The translations under genes were made by a program, and so were the position numbers. This document shows positions 25,998 to 36,645 of a DNA stretch of 64,000 nucleotides, in pieces. The stretch is from NCBI GenBank assembly GCA_913053875.1, contig CAJXGN010000013.1, positions 1 through 64,000 on the forward strand, in the 5' to 3' direction. The notes beneath the pieces are model-generated. The model saw nothing but the letters and a program-made list of their open reading frames with translations. It searched no databases and was not told the DNA's origin. The DNA is from an uncultured Agromyces sp. (lineage in GTDB: Bacteria > Actinomycetota > Actinomycetes > Actinomycetales > Microbacteriaceae). Each line of letters opens with the position of its first letter. Within the stretch, counting starts at the first letter, position 1.

Positions 25998-26740
25998 TCG
26001 TCCTCCTCCGCGAACGGTTCGGCGAGCGCGGACAGGTCGATGGTACTCGGGGCCCAGCGTGCGAGCGCGTTCTCGACGGCCGAGCGCACGAGCGGTGCGA
26101 TGACACGGCCCGGCTCGTCGACGCCGACGCCGGCCAGCAGCCCGGTCGCCTGCTCGACGATCGCCGTCGAGAACGAGGTGGCCGTCTCGATCGCCTCCGC
26201 GTAGGCGGGCCGGTCGCCCTCGCCGATGACGAGCGGCTCGCCGCCCATCTCGACCACGAGGGCCTGCGCGATGGGCAGCACCGGGGCCGGCGCGGTGACG
26301 CCGAACCACGCGCCCGCGAGGCGGGTGCGGTCGACGCTCGTGCCCGTGAACGTGATCGCCGGGTGGATCGCGAGCGGGATCGCCCCGCGCCGGAGCGCGG
26401 GTTCGAGCACCGTCGTGCCGAAGCGCGCCGAGGTGTGCGCGACGAGCTGGCCGGGCTGCCACGCGCCCGTCTCGGCGAGGCCGGCGACGAGCGACTCGAG
26501 CTGGTCGTCGGGCACCGCGAGCAGCACCAGCTCGCTGCGCTCCACCACCTCGGGCACCGTCAGCACCGGCACCCCGGGGAGCATCGCGTCGGCGCGCTCG
26601 CGGCTCTCGGCCGACACCGCCGAGATGCCGGTCAGCGCGTGCCCGGCGCCGGCGAGCGCCGACGCGAGCACGGGCCCGACCCGGCCGGCGCCGACCGTGC
26701 CGACGCCGAGGCGACCCGTGCGCTCAGTCGGCACGCGCAC
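25994..26740 (-). CDS. Rossmann-like and DUF2520 domain protein
   Basis: 248 residues. The N-terminal Rossmann fold has the dinucleotide-binding loop G-A-G-R-V-G-P-V (about 17-24); the C-terminal part is the helical DUF2520 domain (H-P-A-I-T-F-T-G, then E-A-I-E-T-A-T-S-F-S). This resembles the 6-phosphogluconate dehydrogenase-like fold of ketopantoate reductase. Fixed placement before panC (also in M. tuberculosis, Rv3603c-panC) suggests a role in pantothenate synthesis, not proven. It overlaps the preceding PH-domain gene by 17 bases; GTG 26740 or 26734 could be the start. Confidence 0.85.
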   Translation of the reverse strand: MRVPTERTGRLGVGTVGAGRVGPVLASALAGAGHALTGISAVSAESRERADAMLPGVPVLTVPEVVERSELVLLAVPDDQLESLVAGLAETGAWQPGQLVAHTSARFGTTVLEPALRRGAIPLAIHPAITFTGTSVDRTRLAGAWFGVTAPAPVLPIAQALVVEMGGEPLVIGEGDRPAYAEAIETATSFSTAIVEQATGLLAGVGVDEPGRVIAPLVRSAVENALARWAPSTIDLSALAEPFAEEDE

Positions 26741-28388
26741 CGCCCCAGTGGTCGCTCACGTCGAGTCGCGCCCACTCGATGGCCCCGGCCGCGACCTGCT
26801 CGACGCACGACTCCGCGTCGTCGCGGGCGACGACCGGGAGCGTCGGCGTGATCGGCCCCATCACGGTGTGCACGCGCACGAGCGCGAGTCCGAGCATCCG
26901 CCGCAGCGGCCCGAGGTGCAGCGCGACCGACTGGGTGCGCGCGAGCGGAACGAGCACGAGCGAGCGCCAGACCACTCCGCCGCGGAAGAGCACCACGCCG
27001 TCGGCGATCGCGTACCCGGTGCGGCGCCACGAGAACGGTCGCAGCCAGGCGGCCGCCTTCGGTGCGCCGATGAAGGCGTCGTCGCCGCCGGTGCCCACCA
27101 TGCCGGTCGTCGTGAGCCGGTCGAGCACGTCGTCGGACGCGTCGGGCAGCAGCAGCCCGAGCACGCGGCGCACGTCGGCGATCGTGCCGACGGGCAGCAC
27201 GAGGCTGCGCCGCTGCGCGTCGCCCGAGGCGCTCACGGTCTGGCCGGCCACGTTGATGCGCACGGTCCACCACCCGAACGGGCGCCAGAGCAGCGGCTGG
27301 CCGACCTGGATCGCGTGGATGCGCCCGGGCGGCAGCGTGTCGTTCTGGGTCGAGAGCAGGCCGTACCCGACGCGCACGCCGTCGGGCGTGCCCGCGATGG
27401 AATACCGCAGCGACTTCGTGATGCGCGACCACACGTAGGTCACGACACCGATCACGGCCGGCACGAACGAGAACAGCACCCACGCCGAGCCGGAGGTCAG
27501 CCCCCAGACGATGACGCCCGCGAAGATCAGGAGCGCGAGCGTGGAGCCGCCGAGCACCGACGAGCCGATGACGCGCCCGAGCGGGATGTGCACGACCGAC
27601 TCCGGCGGCGCGAGGTCGGGGTCGAGCTCGGGAGCGAGGAACTCGTCGACGCGGCGCTGGACGAGGCCGTCGCCGTGGCCGTTCCCCGCGGTCGTGCCTG
27701 CGGGGGTCTCGGCCGGGTCGCCCGGTGCGGCCGCCGCGGCGGCGAGCGGGGCCGGCTCAGGGGCATCCGTCACCGCACCCTCGGGCGCGGCCGCGCGCGC
27801 CTTCGCCGCCTTCACGCCCGACGCGAGGCGCAGGATGTCGGCGCGTAGTGCGTCGGCCAGGCGACCCTGCAGGTACGACAGCTGCACGCTCGCCGACTGC
27901 CCGGCGACCGACACCTCGAGCTTCGCGGCGCCCACCAGTCGCGGAATGAGGGACTTGGTGATGCTGATGCCCTGGATGCGATCGAGCCGGGCGCTGCGGT
28001 GCGAGCGGAACACGATGCCCGAACGCACCTCGACCGCCTCGCTCGTGATGCGGAACGTGTGCAGGCGCCAGCTCAGGAAGAAGCCGCCGAGCAGCAGGAG
28101 CAGCAGCACGAGGATCGCCAGCAGTCCCCAGCCCACGTTGCCCGAGCGCACCAGCAGCGAGACCGGGTCGCCGTCGAAGTCGTCGGCGTCGATCGGGGTG
28201 CCCGGCGAGACCGCGATGAGGAACAGGTCGACCACGCGCTCGCGCAGGTTCGCGATGACGAACCCGATGATCGCGATGAGGAAGATGCCGCCCCGCAGCA
28301 ACGGGGTGAGCGGGTGCAGCCGATGCCACTCGCCGTCGGCGAGGTCGGTCGACAGGGCGGCGCGGGCACCCTCCGAGGGTGCGCTCAC
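26724..28388 (-). CDS. PH-domain (bPH2, YdbT-like) membrane protein
   Basis: 554 residues with two membrane helix pairs and three bacterial PH-like (DUF304) units: about 85-165, 300-380 and 425-520. Each begins with strands such as T-F-R-I-T-S-E-A-V-E-V-R-S-G and R-T-G-Y-A-I-A-D-G-V-V-L-F-R-G-G. An Ala/Pro-rich linker (about 180-225) separates the halves. YdbS/YdbT pairs are membrane proteins of unknown biochemical role, linked in Bacillus to antimicrobial resistance. The start GTG at 28388 overlaps the stop of the shorter PH protein by 4 bases. Confidence 0.8.
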   Translation of the reverse strand: MSAPSEGARAALSTDLADGEWHRLHPLTPLLRGGIFLIAIIGFVIANLRERVVDLFLIAVSPGTPIDADDFDGDPVSLLVRSGNVGWGLLAILVLLLLLLGGFFLSWRLHTFRITSEAVEVRSGIVFRSHRSARLDRIQGISITKSLIPRLVGAAKLEVSVAGQSASVQLSYLQGRLADALRADILRLASGVKAAKARAAAPEGAVTDAPEPAPLAAAAAAPGDPAETPAGTTAGNGHGDGLVQRRVDEFLAPELDPDLAPPESVVHIPLGRVIGSSVLGGSTLALLIFAGVIVWGLTSGSAWVLFSFVPAVIGVVTYVWSRITKSLRYSIAGTPDGVRVGYGLLSTQNDTLPPGRIHAIQVGQPLLWRPFGWWTVRINVAGQTVSASGDAQRRSLVLPVGTIADVRRVLGLLLPDASDDVLDRLTTTGMVGTGGDDAFIGAPKAAAWLRPFSWRRTGYAIADGVVLFRGGVVWRSLVLVPLARTQSVALHLGPLRRMLGLALVRVHTVMGPITPTLPVVARDDAESCVEQVAAGAIEWARLDVSDHWGGARAD

Positions 28389-28888
28389 AGCCCCGCCCGG
28401 CGCGTCTCGGCGAGGGCGACCAGCCGGTCGCGCAGCTCCTCGGCCTCCGCCAGCGGCAGGCCCGGCACGGCCACGCCGCTCGCCGCGGCCGCGGTCACGA
28501 GCTTCAGGTCGGCGAGGCCGAGCCAGCGCGCGACCGGGCCGCGGGTGATGTCGACCAGCTGCATGCGTCCGTAGGGCACGGCGACGCGGCGCTGGTAGAG
28601 GATGCCGCGTCGGAAGAGCAGGTCGTCCTCGCGCAGGCGGTACGCGATGGAGCGCACCCGTCGCGGCTCGAACGCGATCGAGATCAGCGAGACGAGGATG
28701 ATGCCGCCCGCGATCGCGGCGATCCACCAGAGCTCGAAGATGCTCCAGAGCACGCCGCCCACGATGCCCACGATCGCGACGCCGACGACCGAGCCGACGA
28801 CCTCGACCACCACGTACTTGGGCGACACCCGACGCCAGCCGTCGTCGATGACGTGCGTGGTGGCGGGGGCGTCCTCGGGCTCAGACAT
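28385..28888 (-). CDS. PH-domain (YdbS-like) membrane protein
   Basis: 167 residues. Two membrane helices (about 25-47 and 54-75) and a C-terminal PH-like unit (Y-R-L-R-E-D-D-L-L-F-R-R-G-I-L-Y-Q-R-R-V-A-V-P-Y-G-R-M-Q) ending in a short helix. The ATG at 28888 follows GAGGAAG and overlaps the previous gene by 8 bases. With the following YdbT-like protein it forms the usual two-subunit arrangement. Confidence 0.8.
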   Translation of the reverse strand: MSEPEDAPATTHVIDDGWRRVSPKYVVVEVVGSVVGVAIVGIVGGVLWSIFELWWIAAIAGGIILVSLISIAFEPRRVRSIAYRLREDDLLFRRGILYQRRVAVPYGRMQLVDITRGPVARWLGLADLKLVTAAAASGVAVPGLPLAEAEELRDRLVALAETRRAGL

Positions 28889-29351
28889 GTGCTTCCTCGG
28901 TCTGTTCGTCATCGTCGTCGGGGGGAAGGGTGCAGAAGAACTCTGCCACGAGGCCCGCCGCCAGCAGCGCGCCGGCGGCGAGCATCGACGCGAGTGCGAG
29001 CCAGGTCGCCCCGCCCGCCGGCAGCACCGTGCGGGTGACCAGGTAGAGCAGCACCCCGGCCCCGAATCCGAGCAGCAGCGCGCCGCTCAGGCTGCTCGCC
29101 TTCGCGAGCACCGCGATGCGCATCGCGCGGAACGGGTCGACGTGCCTCGGGCCGGTGCCCTTCACGGCGCGCCGGATGGGCCAGGCGAGGGCGACGACCA
29201 CGGCCCCGACGCCCGCGAGCGTGATGGCGAGCGACAGGGGCGGCACGATCGCCGCGTTGCCCATGTTCACGACGAGCAGCTCGAGCAGGAACGCCACGGC
29301 CGCTCCGCCGACGGCGAGCAGCAGCAGCGTCGGGGCACCGGTGCGCCTCAC
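28881..29351 (-). CDS. DUF3180 family membrane protein
   Basis: 156 residues with four membrane helices and an acidic tail. The conserved middle R-H-V-D-P-F-R-A-M-R-I-A-V-L-A-K-A-S identifies DUF3180, an actinobacterial family almost always found after folK (Rv3605c in M. tuberculosis). Its role is unknown; constant linkage to folate genes hints at membrane transport or anchoring. The GTG start overlaps folK by 4 bases. Confidence 0.85.
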   Translation of the reverse strand: MRRTGAPTLLLLAVGGAAVAFLLELLVVNMGNAAIVPPLSLAITLAGVGAVVVALAWPIRRAVKGTGPRHVDPFRAMRIAVLAKASSLSGALLLGFGAGVLLYLVTRTVLPAGGATWLALASMLAAGALLAAGLVAEFFCTLPPDDDDEQTEEAHV

Positions 29352-29887
29352 GATGCGTCCTGGTCGGGCTCGTACGGGGTGACCTCGTCGAACGCGACCG
29401 CGCGCAGCTCGTCGATGCGGCCGTAGCCGGGGATCACGGCCCTGGGCTCGATGTCGAGCCAGGGCTGCAGCACGAAGGCGCGCTGCCAGGCACGCGGATG
29501 CGGGATGGTGAGCGTCTCGTCGTCGAGCTCGAGGCCGCCGAAGGTGATGATGTCGATGTCGAGCGTGCGCGGACCCCAGTGCTCGTCGCGCACCCGGCCG
29601 TGCCCGCGCTCGATCGTGTGGATCGCGTCGAGCAGCGCGTGCGGGCTGAGGTCGGTGCGGATCGCGATGACGCAGTTGAGGTAGGCGGGTGCGTCGGGGT
29701 CGGCGCCCTCGTCGGTGATCGCGACCGTCTCGTAGGTCGGCGAGATCGCCTCGACGCGGGTCTCGCGCAGCATGTCGACGTCGGCGATCGCCTGCCCGAT
29801 CGTGCCCTCGCGATCACCCAGGCTGCTGCCGAACGCCAGCACCACGCGGGTGCCGCGGTCGCCCCGGCGCTGGCGGAACAGCGCCAT
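29348..29887 (-). CDS. folK: HPPK, folate synthesis
   Basis: 2-Amino-4-hydroxy-6-hydroxymethyldihydropteridine diphosphokinase, 179 residues. It activates the pterin with pyrophosphate from ATP for FolP. Visible: the start strand V-V-L-A-F-G-S-S-L-G-D-R, and the signature W-G-P-R-T-L-D-I-D-I-I (Asp pair binding Mg2+), followed by I-P-H-P-R. The ATG at 29887 forms TGATG with the folB stop; a GTG one codon earlier is possible. Confidence 0.95.
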   Translation of the reverse strand: MALFRQRRGDRGTRVVLAFGSSLGDREGTIGQAIADVDMLRETRVEAISPTYETVAITDEGADPDAPAYLNCVIAIRTDLSPHALLDAIHTIERGHGRVRDEHWGPRTLDIDIITFGGLELDDETLTIPHPRAWQRAFVLQPWLDIEPRAVIPGYGRIDELRAVAFDEVTPYEPDQDAS

Positions 29888-30258
29888 CACGCCCGACCCC
29901 GCACGATCGTGACGGCCACGTCGTCGAACGGCACCGCGATGGGCGCCTGCGGCTTGTGCACCGTGACCGTGGTCTCCTCGACGGCGTCGTGTGCGAGCAC
30001 GACCGCGGCGACCCGCTCGGCGACGGTCTCGATGAGGTCGACCGGGTCGGCGCGCACGGCGGCGGCGACCTCCTCGGCCAGCTCGCCGTAGTGCACTGTC
30101 GCCGCGAGCGCGTCGCCCGAGGCGGCGGGGGCGAGGTCGAGGCGCGCGTCGACGTCGATGACGAACTCCTGCCCCTGCTCCCGCTCGAAGTCGAAGACGC
30201 CGTGGTGGGCTCTCACGCGGATGCCGCGCAGCGAGATGCGGTCTCGGGCACTACTCAC
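29887..30258 (-). CDS. folB: Dihydroneopterin aldolase
   Basis: 123 residues. It converts 7,8-dihydroneopterin to the hydroxymethyl pterin used by FolK. Typical features: R-I-S-L-R-G-I-R-V-R-A-H-H-G-V-F-D-F-E-R at the start, T-V-H-Y-G-E-L (about 60), L-I-E-T-V-A-E-R-V-A (about 80) with the pterin-binding Glu, and V-T-V-H-K-P-Q-A-P-I. The GTG start overlaps folP by 8 bases. Confidence 0.93.
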   Translation of the reverse strand: MSSARDRISLRGIRVRAHHGVFDFEREQGQEFVIDVDARLDLAPAASGDALAATVHYGELAEEVAAAVRADPVDLIETVAERVAAVVLAHDAVEETTVTVHKPQAPIAVPFDDVAVTIVRGRA

Positions 30259-31099
30259 GCCCACCACTCTGCCACGCCTCGCCGACCGCCAAGGCGAGGC
30301 GTGTGGACGCCACGTCGTGCACGCGCACCGCCCACGCACCGGCGCGTGCGCTCAGCACGCTCACGACGGCCGTCGGCAGGTCGCGCGCCGACACCGGGGC
30401 ATCCGCATCGAGCAGCGCACCGAGGAACCGCTTGCGCGACGCGCCGACGAGCACCGGGAGCCCGAGTTCGGCGAGTTCGTCGAGGCGCGCGAGCAGCTGC
30501 CAGTTGTGTTCCGCGCGCTTGGCGAAGCCGAGACCCGGGTCGATCACGATGCGGTCGCGCGCCACGCCGGCGCCCTCGAGCGCGTCGACCCGTGCGGCGA
30601 GCTCGTCGCGCACCTCGACGACGACGTCGCCGTACTCGGCGAGCGCGTCCATGCGATCGGAGTGGCCCCGCCAGTGCATGGCGACGTAGGCGGCATCCGA
30701 CCCGGCGACGACCCGCGCCATCTCGGCGTCGGCGAGCCCGGCCGACACGTCGTTCACGATGGTCGCCCCCGCGTCGACGGCGGCCGCGGCGGTGGCGGCG
30801 CGCATGGTGTCGACGCTCACCCGCAGGCCGATGGCGGCGAGCTCGCGCACGACGGGCACCACGCGCCGGAGCTCCTCCTCGGGGTCGACCCGCGCCGCCC
30901 CGGGCCGCGTGGACTCGCCGCCCACGTCGACGATGTCGGCACCGTCGCGCACGAGGTCGAGCGCGTGCGCGACCGCGGCATCGGTGCCGAACCACCGCCC
31001 GCCGTCGCTGAAGGAGTCGGGCGTGACGTTCACGACGCCCATGACGAGCGGATGCCCCCGGCGGGCCTCCGCACGCGTCGGCACGCCGGCCTCAGGCAT
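30251..31099 (-). CDS. folP: Dihydropteroate synthase
   Basis: 282 residues, TIM barrel. It condenses the pterin pyrophosphate with para-aminobenzoate; the sulfonamide target. Signatures: V-M-G-V-V-N-V-T-P-D-S-F-S-D-G-G (about 19-34), D-V-G-G-E-S-T-R-P-G, I-V-N-D-V-S-A, D-P-G-L-G-F-A-K and the loop G-A-S-R-K-R-F. Nothing points to a resistant variant. It overlaps the folE stop by 8 bases. Confidence 0.95.
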   Translation of the reverse strand: MPEAGVPTRAEARRGHPLVMGVVNVTPDSFSDGGRWFGTDAAVAHALDLVRDGADIVDVGGESTRPGAARVDPEEELRRVVPVVRELAAIGLRVSVDTMRAATAAAAVDAGATIVNDVSAGLADAEMARVVAGSDAAYVAMHWRGHSDRMDALAEYGDVVVEVRDELAARVDALEGAGVARDRIVIDPGLGFAKRAEHNWQLLARLDELAELGLPVLVGASRKRFLGALLDADAPVSARDLPTAVVSVLSARAGAWAVRVHDVASTRLALAVGEAWQSGGRE

Positions 31100-31691
31100 C
31101 CGCCCGCCCGCCGATGAGGGTGATCGCCTCGGCCCGCCTGGCGGGTTCGGCGAGCAGCCCGCGGGCGACGACGGTGACGGTCGAGCTCTGCGACTGGCGC
31201 GCCCCCCGGCTCGTGACGCACCCGTGCGCCGCCTCGAGCACGACGAGCACCCCGCGCGGGGCGAGCGCGGCTTCGAGGGCGTCGGCGATCTCGTCGGCGA
31301 GGCGCTCCTGCAGCTGCGGCCGAGCGGCGAGCACGTCGATCGCGGCGGGGATGCGGCCGAGGCCGACCACCCGCCCGTCGGGCACGTATGCGACGTGCGC
31401 GGTGCCGAGGAACGGCAGCAGGTGGTGCTCGCAGACCGAGCGGAAGGCGAGGTCGCGCACGATCACGGTGTCGGACGTCGTCGCCCCGCCCGCGTCGGTC
31501 GTGCCGAGCGGCACGGGCTCGCCGAGCGCCGCCACGGGGTCGGCGGCGAGCCCCGCGAACAGCTCGCCGAACGACTCGGCGACCCGCTCGGGCGTGCGCT
31601 CGAGACCGGGCCGCTCGGGGTCCTCGCCGATCGCGAGCAGCAGCTCGCGCACGGCGGCCTCGATGCGCGGCCGGTCGATCGCGTCGCCCAT
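31092..31691 (-). CDS. folE: GTP cyclohydrolase I
   Basis: 199 residues. It makes 7,8-dihydroneopterin triphosphate, first step of folate synthesis. Zinc ligands are in S-V-C-E-H-H-L-L-P-F (Cys and His, about 85) and A-H-G-C-V (second Cys, about 155); the Q-S-S-T-V-T tail is conserved. The ATG at 31691 gives the normal length. It begins 8 bases after the ftsH stop and heads the folate run. Confidence 0.95.
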   Translation of the reverse strand: MGDAIDRPRIEAAVRELLLAIGEDPERPGLERTPERVAESFGELFAGLAADPVAALGEPVPLGTTDAGGATTSDTVIVRDLAFRSVCEHHLLPFLGTAHVAYVPDGRVVGLGRIPAAIDVLAARPQLQERLADEIADALEAALAPRGVLVVLEAAHGCVTSRGARQSQSSTVTVVARGLLAEPARRAEAITLIGGRADA

Positions 31692-31699
31692 GGGCGGGG

Positions 31700-33718
<2,019 letters not shown>

Positions 33719-33818
33719 GGTGCTGCAAGGCTACCTCGCGGGTGCCGGGCGTCCGCCGAGTGTTCGCTGTGGGCTGCGTGGCAGCGACTGCGGCCCGGGG
33801 CGGCCGGGCGAGCGGATG

Positions 33819-34370
33819 CTACGAGTAGACGTGCGGCGCCAGCACGCCGACGTCGCGCAGGTTGCGGTACTTCTCCGCGTAGTCGAGGCCGTAGCCCACG
33901 ACGAACTTGTTCGGGATGTCGAAGCCGACGTACTTCACGTCGACGTGCACCTTGAGCGCCTCGGGCTTGCGGAACAGCGCGCAGATCTCGACCGACGAGG
34001 CACCGCGCGTGCGCAGGTTCGAGGTCAGCCAGGAGAGCGTGAGCCCGGAGTCGATGATGTCCTCCACGATGAGCACGTCGCGGCCCGAGAGGTCGGTGTC
34101 GAGGTCCTTGAGGATGCGAACGACGCCGCTCGAGACGGTGCCCGCACCGTAGGAGGAGACGGCCATCCAGTCGGTCTGCACGTGTCGGTCGAGCTCGCGG
34201 GCGAGGTCGGCCATCACCATGATGGCGCCCTTCAGCACGCCCACGAGCAGCAGGTCGCGCCCCTCGTAGTCGGCCTCGATGCGCCGGGCGAGCTCGGCGA
34301 GCTTCGCGTGGATCTCGTCCTCGGTGCAGAGCACCTCGGTCAGGTCTGCTTCGATGTCGCTCGCGCGCAT
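33819..34370 (-). CDS. hpt: Hypoxanthine phosphoribosyltransferase
   Basis: 183 residues. Purine salvage: joins hypoxanthine or guanine to PRPP. The PRPP-binding loop L-I-V-E-D-I-I-D-S-G-L-T-L (about 100-112), the flexible loop with S-S-Y-G, and the base-binding segment V-G-F-D-I-P-N-K-F-V-V-G-Y-G-L-D-Y are all present. It lies between tilS and ftsH, a fixed actinobacterial order. A GAGGAG site precedes the ATG, and TAGGCT further upstream can be its own -10. Confidence 0.95.
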   Translation of the reverse strand: MRASDIEADLTEVLCTEDEIHAKLAELARRIEADYEGRDLLLVGVLKGAIMVMADLARELDRHVQTDWMAVSSYGAGTVSSGVVRILKDLDTDLSGRDVLIVEDIIDSGLTLSWLTSNLRTRGASSVEICALFRKPEALKVHVDVKYVGFDIPNKFVVGYGLDYAEKYRNLRDVGVLAPHVYS

Positions 34371-34466
34371 GGTGGCTCTGCTCCTCGTGGTTCGCCCGCC
34401 GTTCGGTACGAGCCTACGAGGCCGCGGGCGTGCGCGCGATGCGGGCGGGGGCGACGGATGCCTCGC

Positions 34467-35525
34467 TCAGCCCGCCGCGCTGAACACGAGGCGCGCGCCC
34501 ACGCGCGCCGCCCGGCACCCGGGCAGGTCGAGCGGTCCCTGTCCATGCCAGTCGGTCACGAGCCGCGCGACCTCGAGCGTCTGCGCCCGCGAGAGCGCGG
34601 TGCCGAACTCGCTCGCGACCACGTGCCGGATGATGCGCTGCCGCAGCGCTGCGGGGTTCGCGGCCAGCGCCGCGACCGACACGGCGATGCCCGCCTCGGC
34701 CGGCTCGCAGATCTCCTCGATGAACTCGTCGATCTGGTCGGCGAACGCGGCCTCGTCCTCGCGCAGCTGCTCCGCGGTGCGCGCGAGCGCCTCGGCGACG
34801 CCCGGGCCGAGCTCGCGCTCGAGCACGGGCAGCACCTCGTCGCGCACGCGCACCCGGGCGAACGCGGGGTCGGCGTTCTGCGGGTCGTCCCACGGCTCGA
34901 GGTTCGCATCGAGGCAGGCCTGCCGCGTGGTCTCGCGCCGGATGCCGAGCAGGGGCCGGGCGTACCGGTCGCTCGACGCGGCCATGCCCTGCAGGCTGCC
35001 CGCGCCCGACCCGCGCGCGAGCCCGAGCAGCACGGTCTCGGCCTGGTCGTCGAGCGTGTGGCCGAGCAGCACGCGCACGGCGCCGGTCTCGCGCGCGACC
35101 TGGTCGAGCGCCGTGTACCGGGCGGTGCGGGCGGATGCCTCGGGGCCGTCGCCCGTCGCCGACACCTCGACCGTGCGCACGACGACCGGGTCGAGCCCGA
35201 GGGCGCGCGCCTGCGCGGACGCCCGCCCCGCGGCATCCGCCGACCCGTCCTGGAGGCCGTGGTCGACGATGACCGCGCCGGCGCGCAGGCCGGCACGTGG
35301 CGCCTCGAACGCGGTGGCCGCGGCGAGCGCGAGCGAATCGGGGCCGCCGGAGAGGGCGACGAGCACGAGCGGCGCGTCGGCTGCGGGTGCGGTGCGCCCA
35401 AGGGCATCCGCTGCGCTGCCCGACCCGGGACCGAGGCCCTCGAGCGCGCCGCGCACCGCCCGTCGCACGTCGGCGATCGGCGGGGTGAGCCGGGGTCGGC
35501 CGGCCCGCTGGGCATCGGAGGGCAT
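34467..35525 (-). CDS. tilS: tRNA(Ile)-lysidine synthase
   Basis: 352 residues. It modifies the CAU anticodon of a minor tRNA-Ile to lysidine so that it reads AUA. PP-loop signature L-S-G-G-P-D-S-L-A (about 59-67), V-D-H-G-L-Q, and [10 protein letters not shown] (about 154). The C-terminal tRNA-binding part is short, as in other actinobacteria. The ATG at 35525 lies exactly 6 bases after TAAGGT, so a leaderless start is likely; it is divergent from ppa. Confidence 0.93.
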   Translation of the reverse strand: MPSDAQRAGRPRLTPPIADVRRAVRGALEGLGPGSGSAADALGRTAPAADAPLVLVALSGGPDSLALAAATAFEAPRAGLRAGAVIVDHGLQDGSADAAGRASAQARALGLDPVVVRTVEVSATGDGPEASARTARYTALDQVARETGAVRVLLGHTLDDQAETVLLGLARGSGAGSLQGMAASSDRYARPLLGIRRETTRQACLDANLEPWDDPQNADPAFARVRVRDEVLPVLERELGPGVAEALARTAEQLREDEAAFADQIDEFIEEICEPAEAGIAVSVAALAANPAALRQRIIRHVVASEFGTALSRAQTLEVARLVTDWHGQGPLDLPGCRAARVGARLVFSAAG

Positions 35526-35593
35526 CAAGTAACCTTATTCCCGTCTTCCCGCGCGGCAGCGAGCCCCGGGGCATCCCCAGAACAAGGAGAACC

Positions 35594-36079
35594 ATGGGCG
35601 AGTACGCCGCGATCATCGAGATCCCGAAGGGCAGCCGCAACAAGTACGAGGTCGACCACGAGACCGGCCGCGTCTTCCTCGACCGCGTGCTGTACACGAA
35701 CTTCATGTACCCGACCGACTACGGGTTCTTCGAGAACACCCTCGGCGACGACGGCGACCCGCTCGACGTGCTCGTGCTCACCCAGTACCCGCTGTTCCCG
35801 GGCGTGGGCGTGACCGTGCGCCCGGTCGGCGTGTTCCTCATGGAGGACGACGGCGGCGGCGACGCGAAGGTCATCGCGGTGCCGGCCGGTGACCCGCGCT
35901 GGGACTGGATCCAGGACGTCGCAGACGTGCCGGAGTACACGAAGAAGGAGATCCAGCACTTCTTCGAGCACTACAAGGACCTCGAGCCCGGCAAGTGGGT
36001 CAAGACCCAGGGCTGGGCGGATGCCGCCGAGGCCGAGCGTCTCATCGCCAAGGCGTTCGAGGCGTTCCCCGGGCACTGA
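35594..36079 (+). CDS. ppa: Inorganic pyrophosphatase
   Basis: 161 residues, family I. It hydrolyses pyrophosphate and drives biosynthesis. Motifs: [10 protein letters not shown] (about 10-19), Y-P-T-D-Y-G-F (about 42), and the metal-binding [10 protein letters not shown] (Asp triad, about 53-62). A strong AAGGAG precedes the ATG. TAACCT at 35530-35535 is a likely -10 with a short leader; it overlaps the tilS -10 on the other strand. Confidence 0.96.
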   Translation: MGEYAAIIEIPKGSRNKYEVDHETGRVFLDRVLYTNFMYPTDYGFFENTLGDDGDPLDVLVLTQYPLFPGVGVTVRPVGVFLMEDDGGGDAKVIAVPAGDPRWDWIQDVADVPEYTKKEIQHFFEHYKDLEPGKWVKTQGWADAAEAERLIAKAFEAFPGH

Positions 36080-36591
36080 TGCACGAGACGTCCGCGTCGG
36101 GCCGGCACCCGATCATCCGTGCCGGCCTGGCGACCGAGCAGGCCGTCTACGGCGTGCTGCTCGTCGCCGGCATGATCGTGATCGGCGGGTCGCACGCGAC
36201 CACGTCGTGGCAGGTGCTGGTCACGGTCGTGGCGACGGTGCTCGTGTTCTGGGCCGCGCACGTCTACGCGGGCACGATCGCGCGGCACGGGTTCGAGGAC
36301 GACGGTGCGCTGAGCCTCGCCGAGTCCTTCCGGCTGGCGGCGCACGCCTCGTGGGGCCTGCTGGTCTCGGCGCTCATCCCCTGCGCGATCCTGCTGCTCG
36401 GCACCCTGCGCATCGTGCCCGACGCTCCGGCGACCTGGCTCGCACTGTGGTCGTGCATCGTGCTGCTCGGCGTGCTCGGGTACCTGGCGCACCAGCGGCG
36501 CGGCGCGCCGATGCACCTGCGCATCCTCGGCGCGCTCGTGACCGCGAGCTTCGGCGGACTGCTGGCGCTGCTCAAGGTGCTCGTGCACTGA
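36079..36591 (+). CDS. Multi-span membrane protein following ppa
   Basis: 170 residues with about four or five hydrophobic helices (residues 17-37, 44-63, 87-110, 117-138, 150-168). Its ATG shares a base with the ppa stop (TGATG), so the two are coupled. No transporter or enzyme motif is visible. The 36592-36645 gap to the convergent monooxygenase gene is short and featureless. Confidence 0.7.
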   Translation: MHETSASGRHPIIRAGLATEQAVYGVLLVAGMIVIGGSHATTSWQVLVTVVATVLVFWAAHVYAGTIARHGFEDDGALSLAESFRLAAHASWGLLVSALIPCAILLLGTLRIVPDAPATWLALWSCIVLLGVLGYLAHQRRGAPMHLRILGALVTASFGGLLALLKVLVH

Positions 36592-36645
36592 GCCGATCGC
36601 GGCTCGCTCGCCGGCCGCGGCCGACGTTCGCGCCCCGACCCGCGC

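Noticed and set aside
33719..33818. Terminator between hpt and ftsH
   Set aside because: GC-rich but no convincing stem; read-through from hpt into ftsH is possible.
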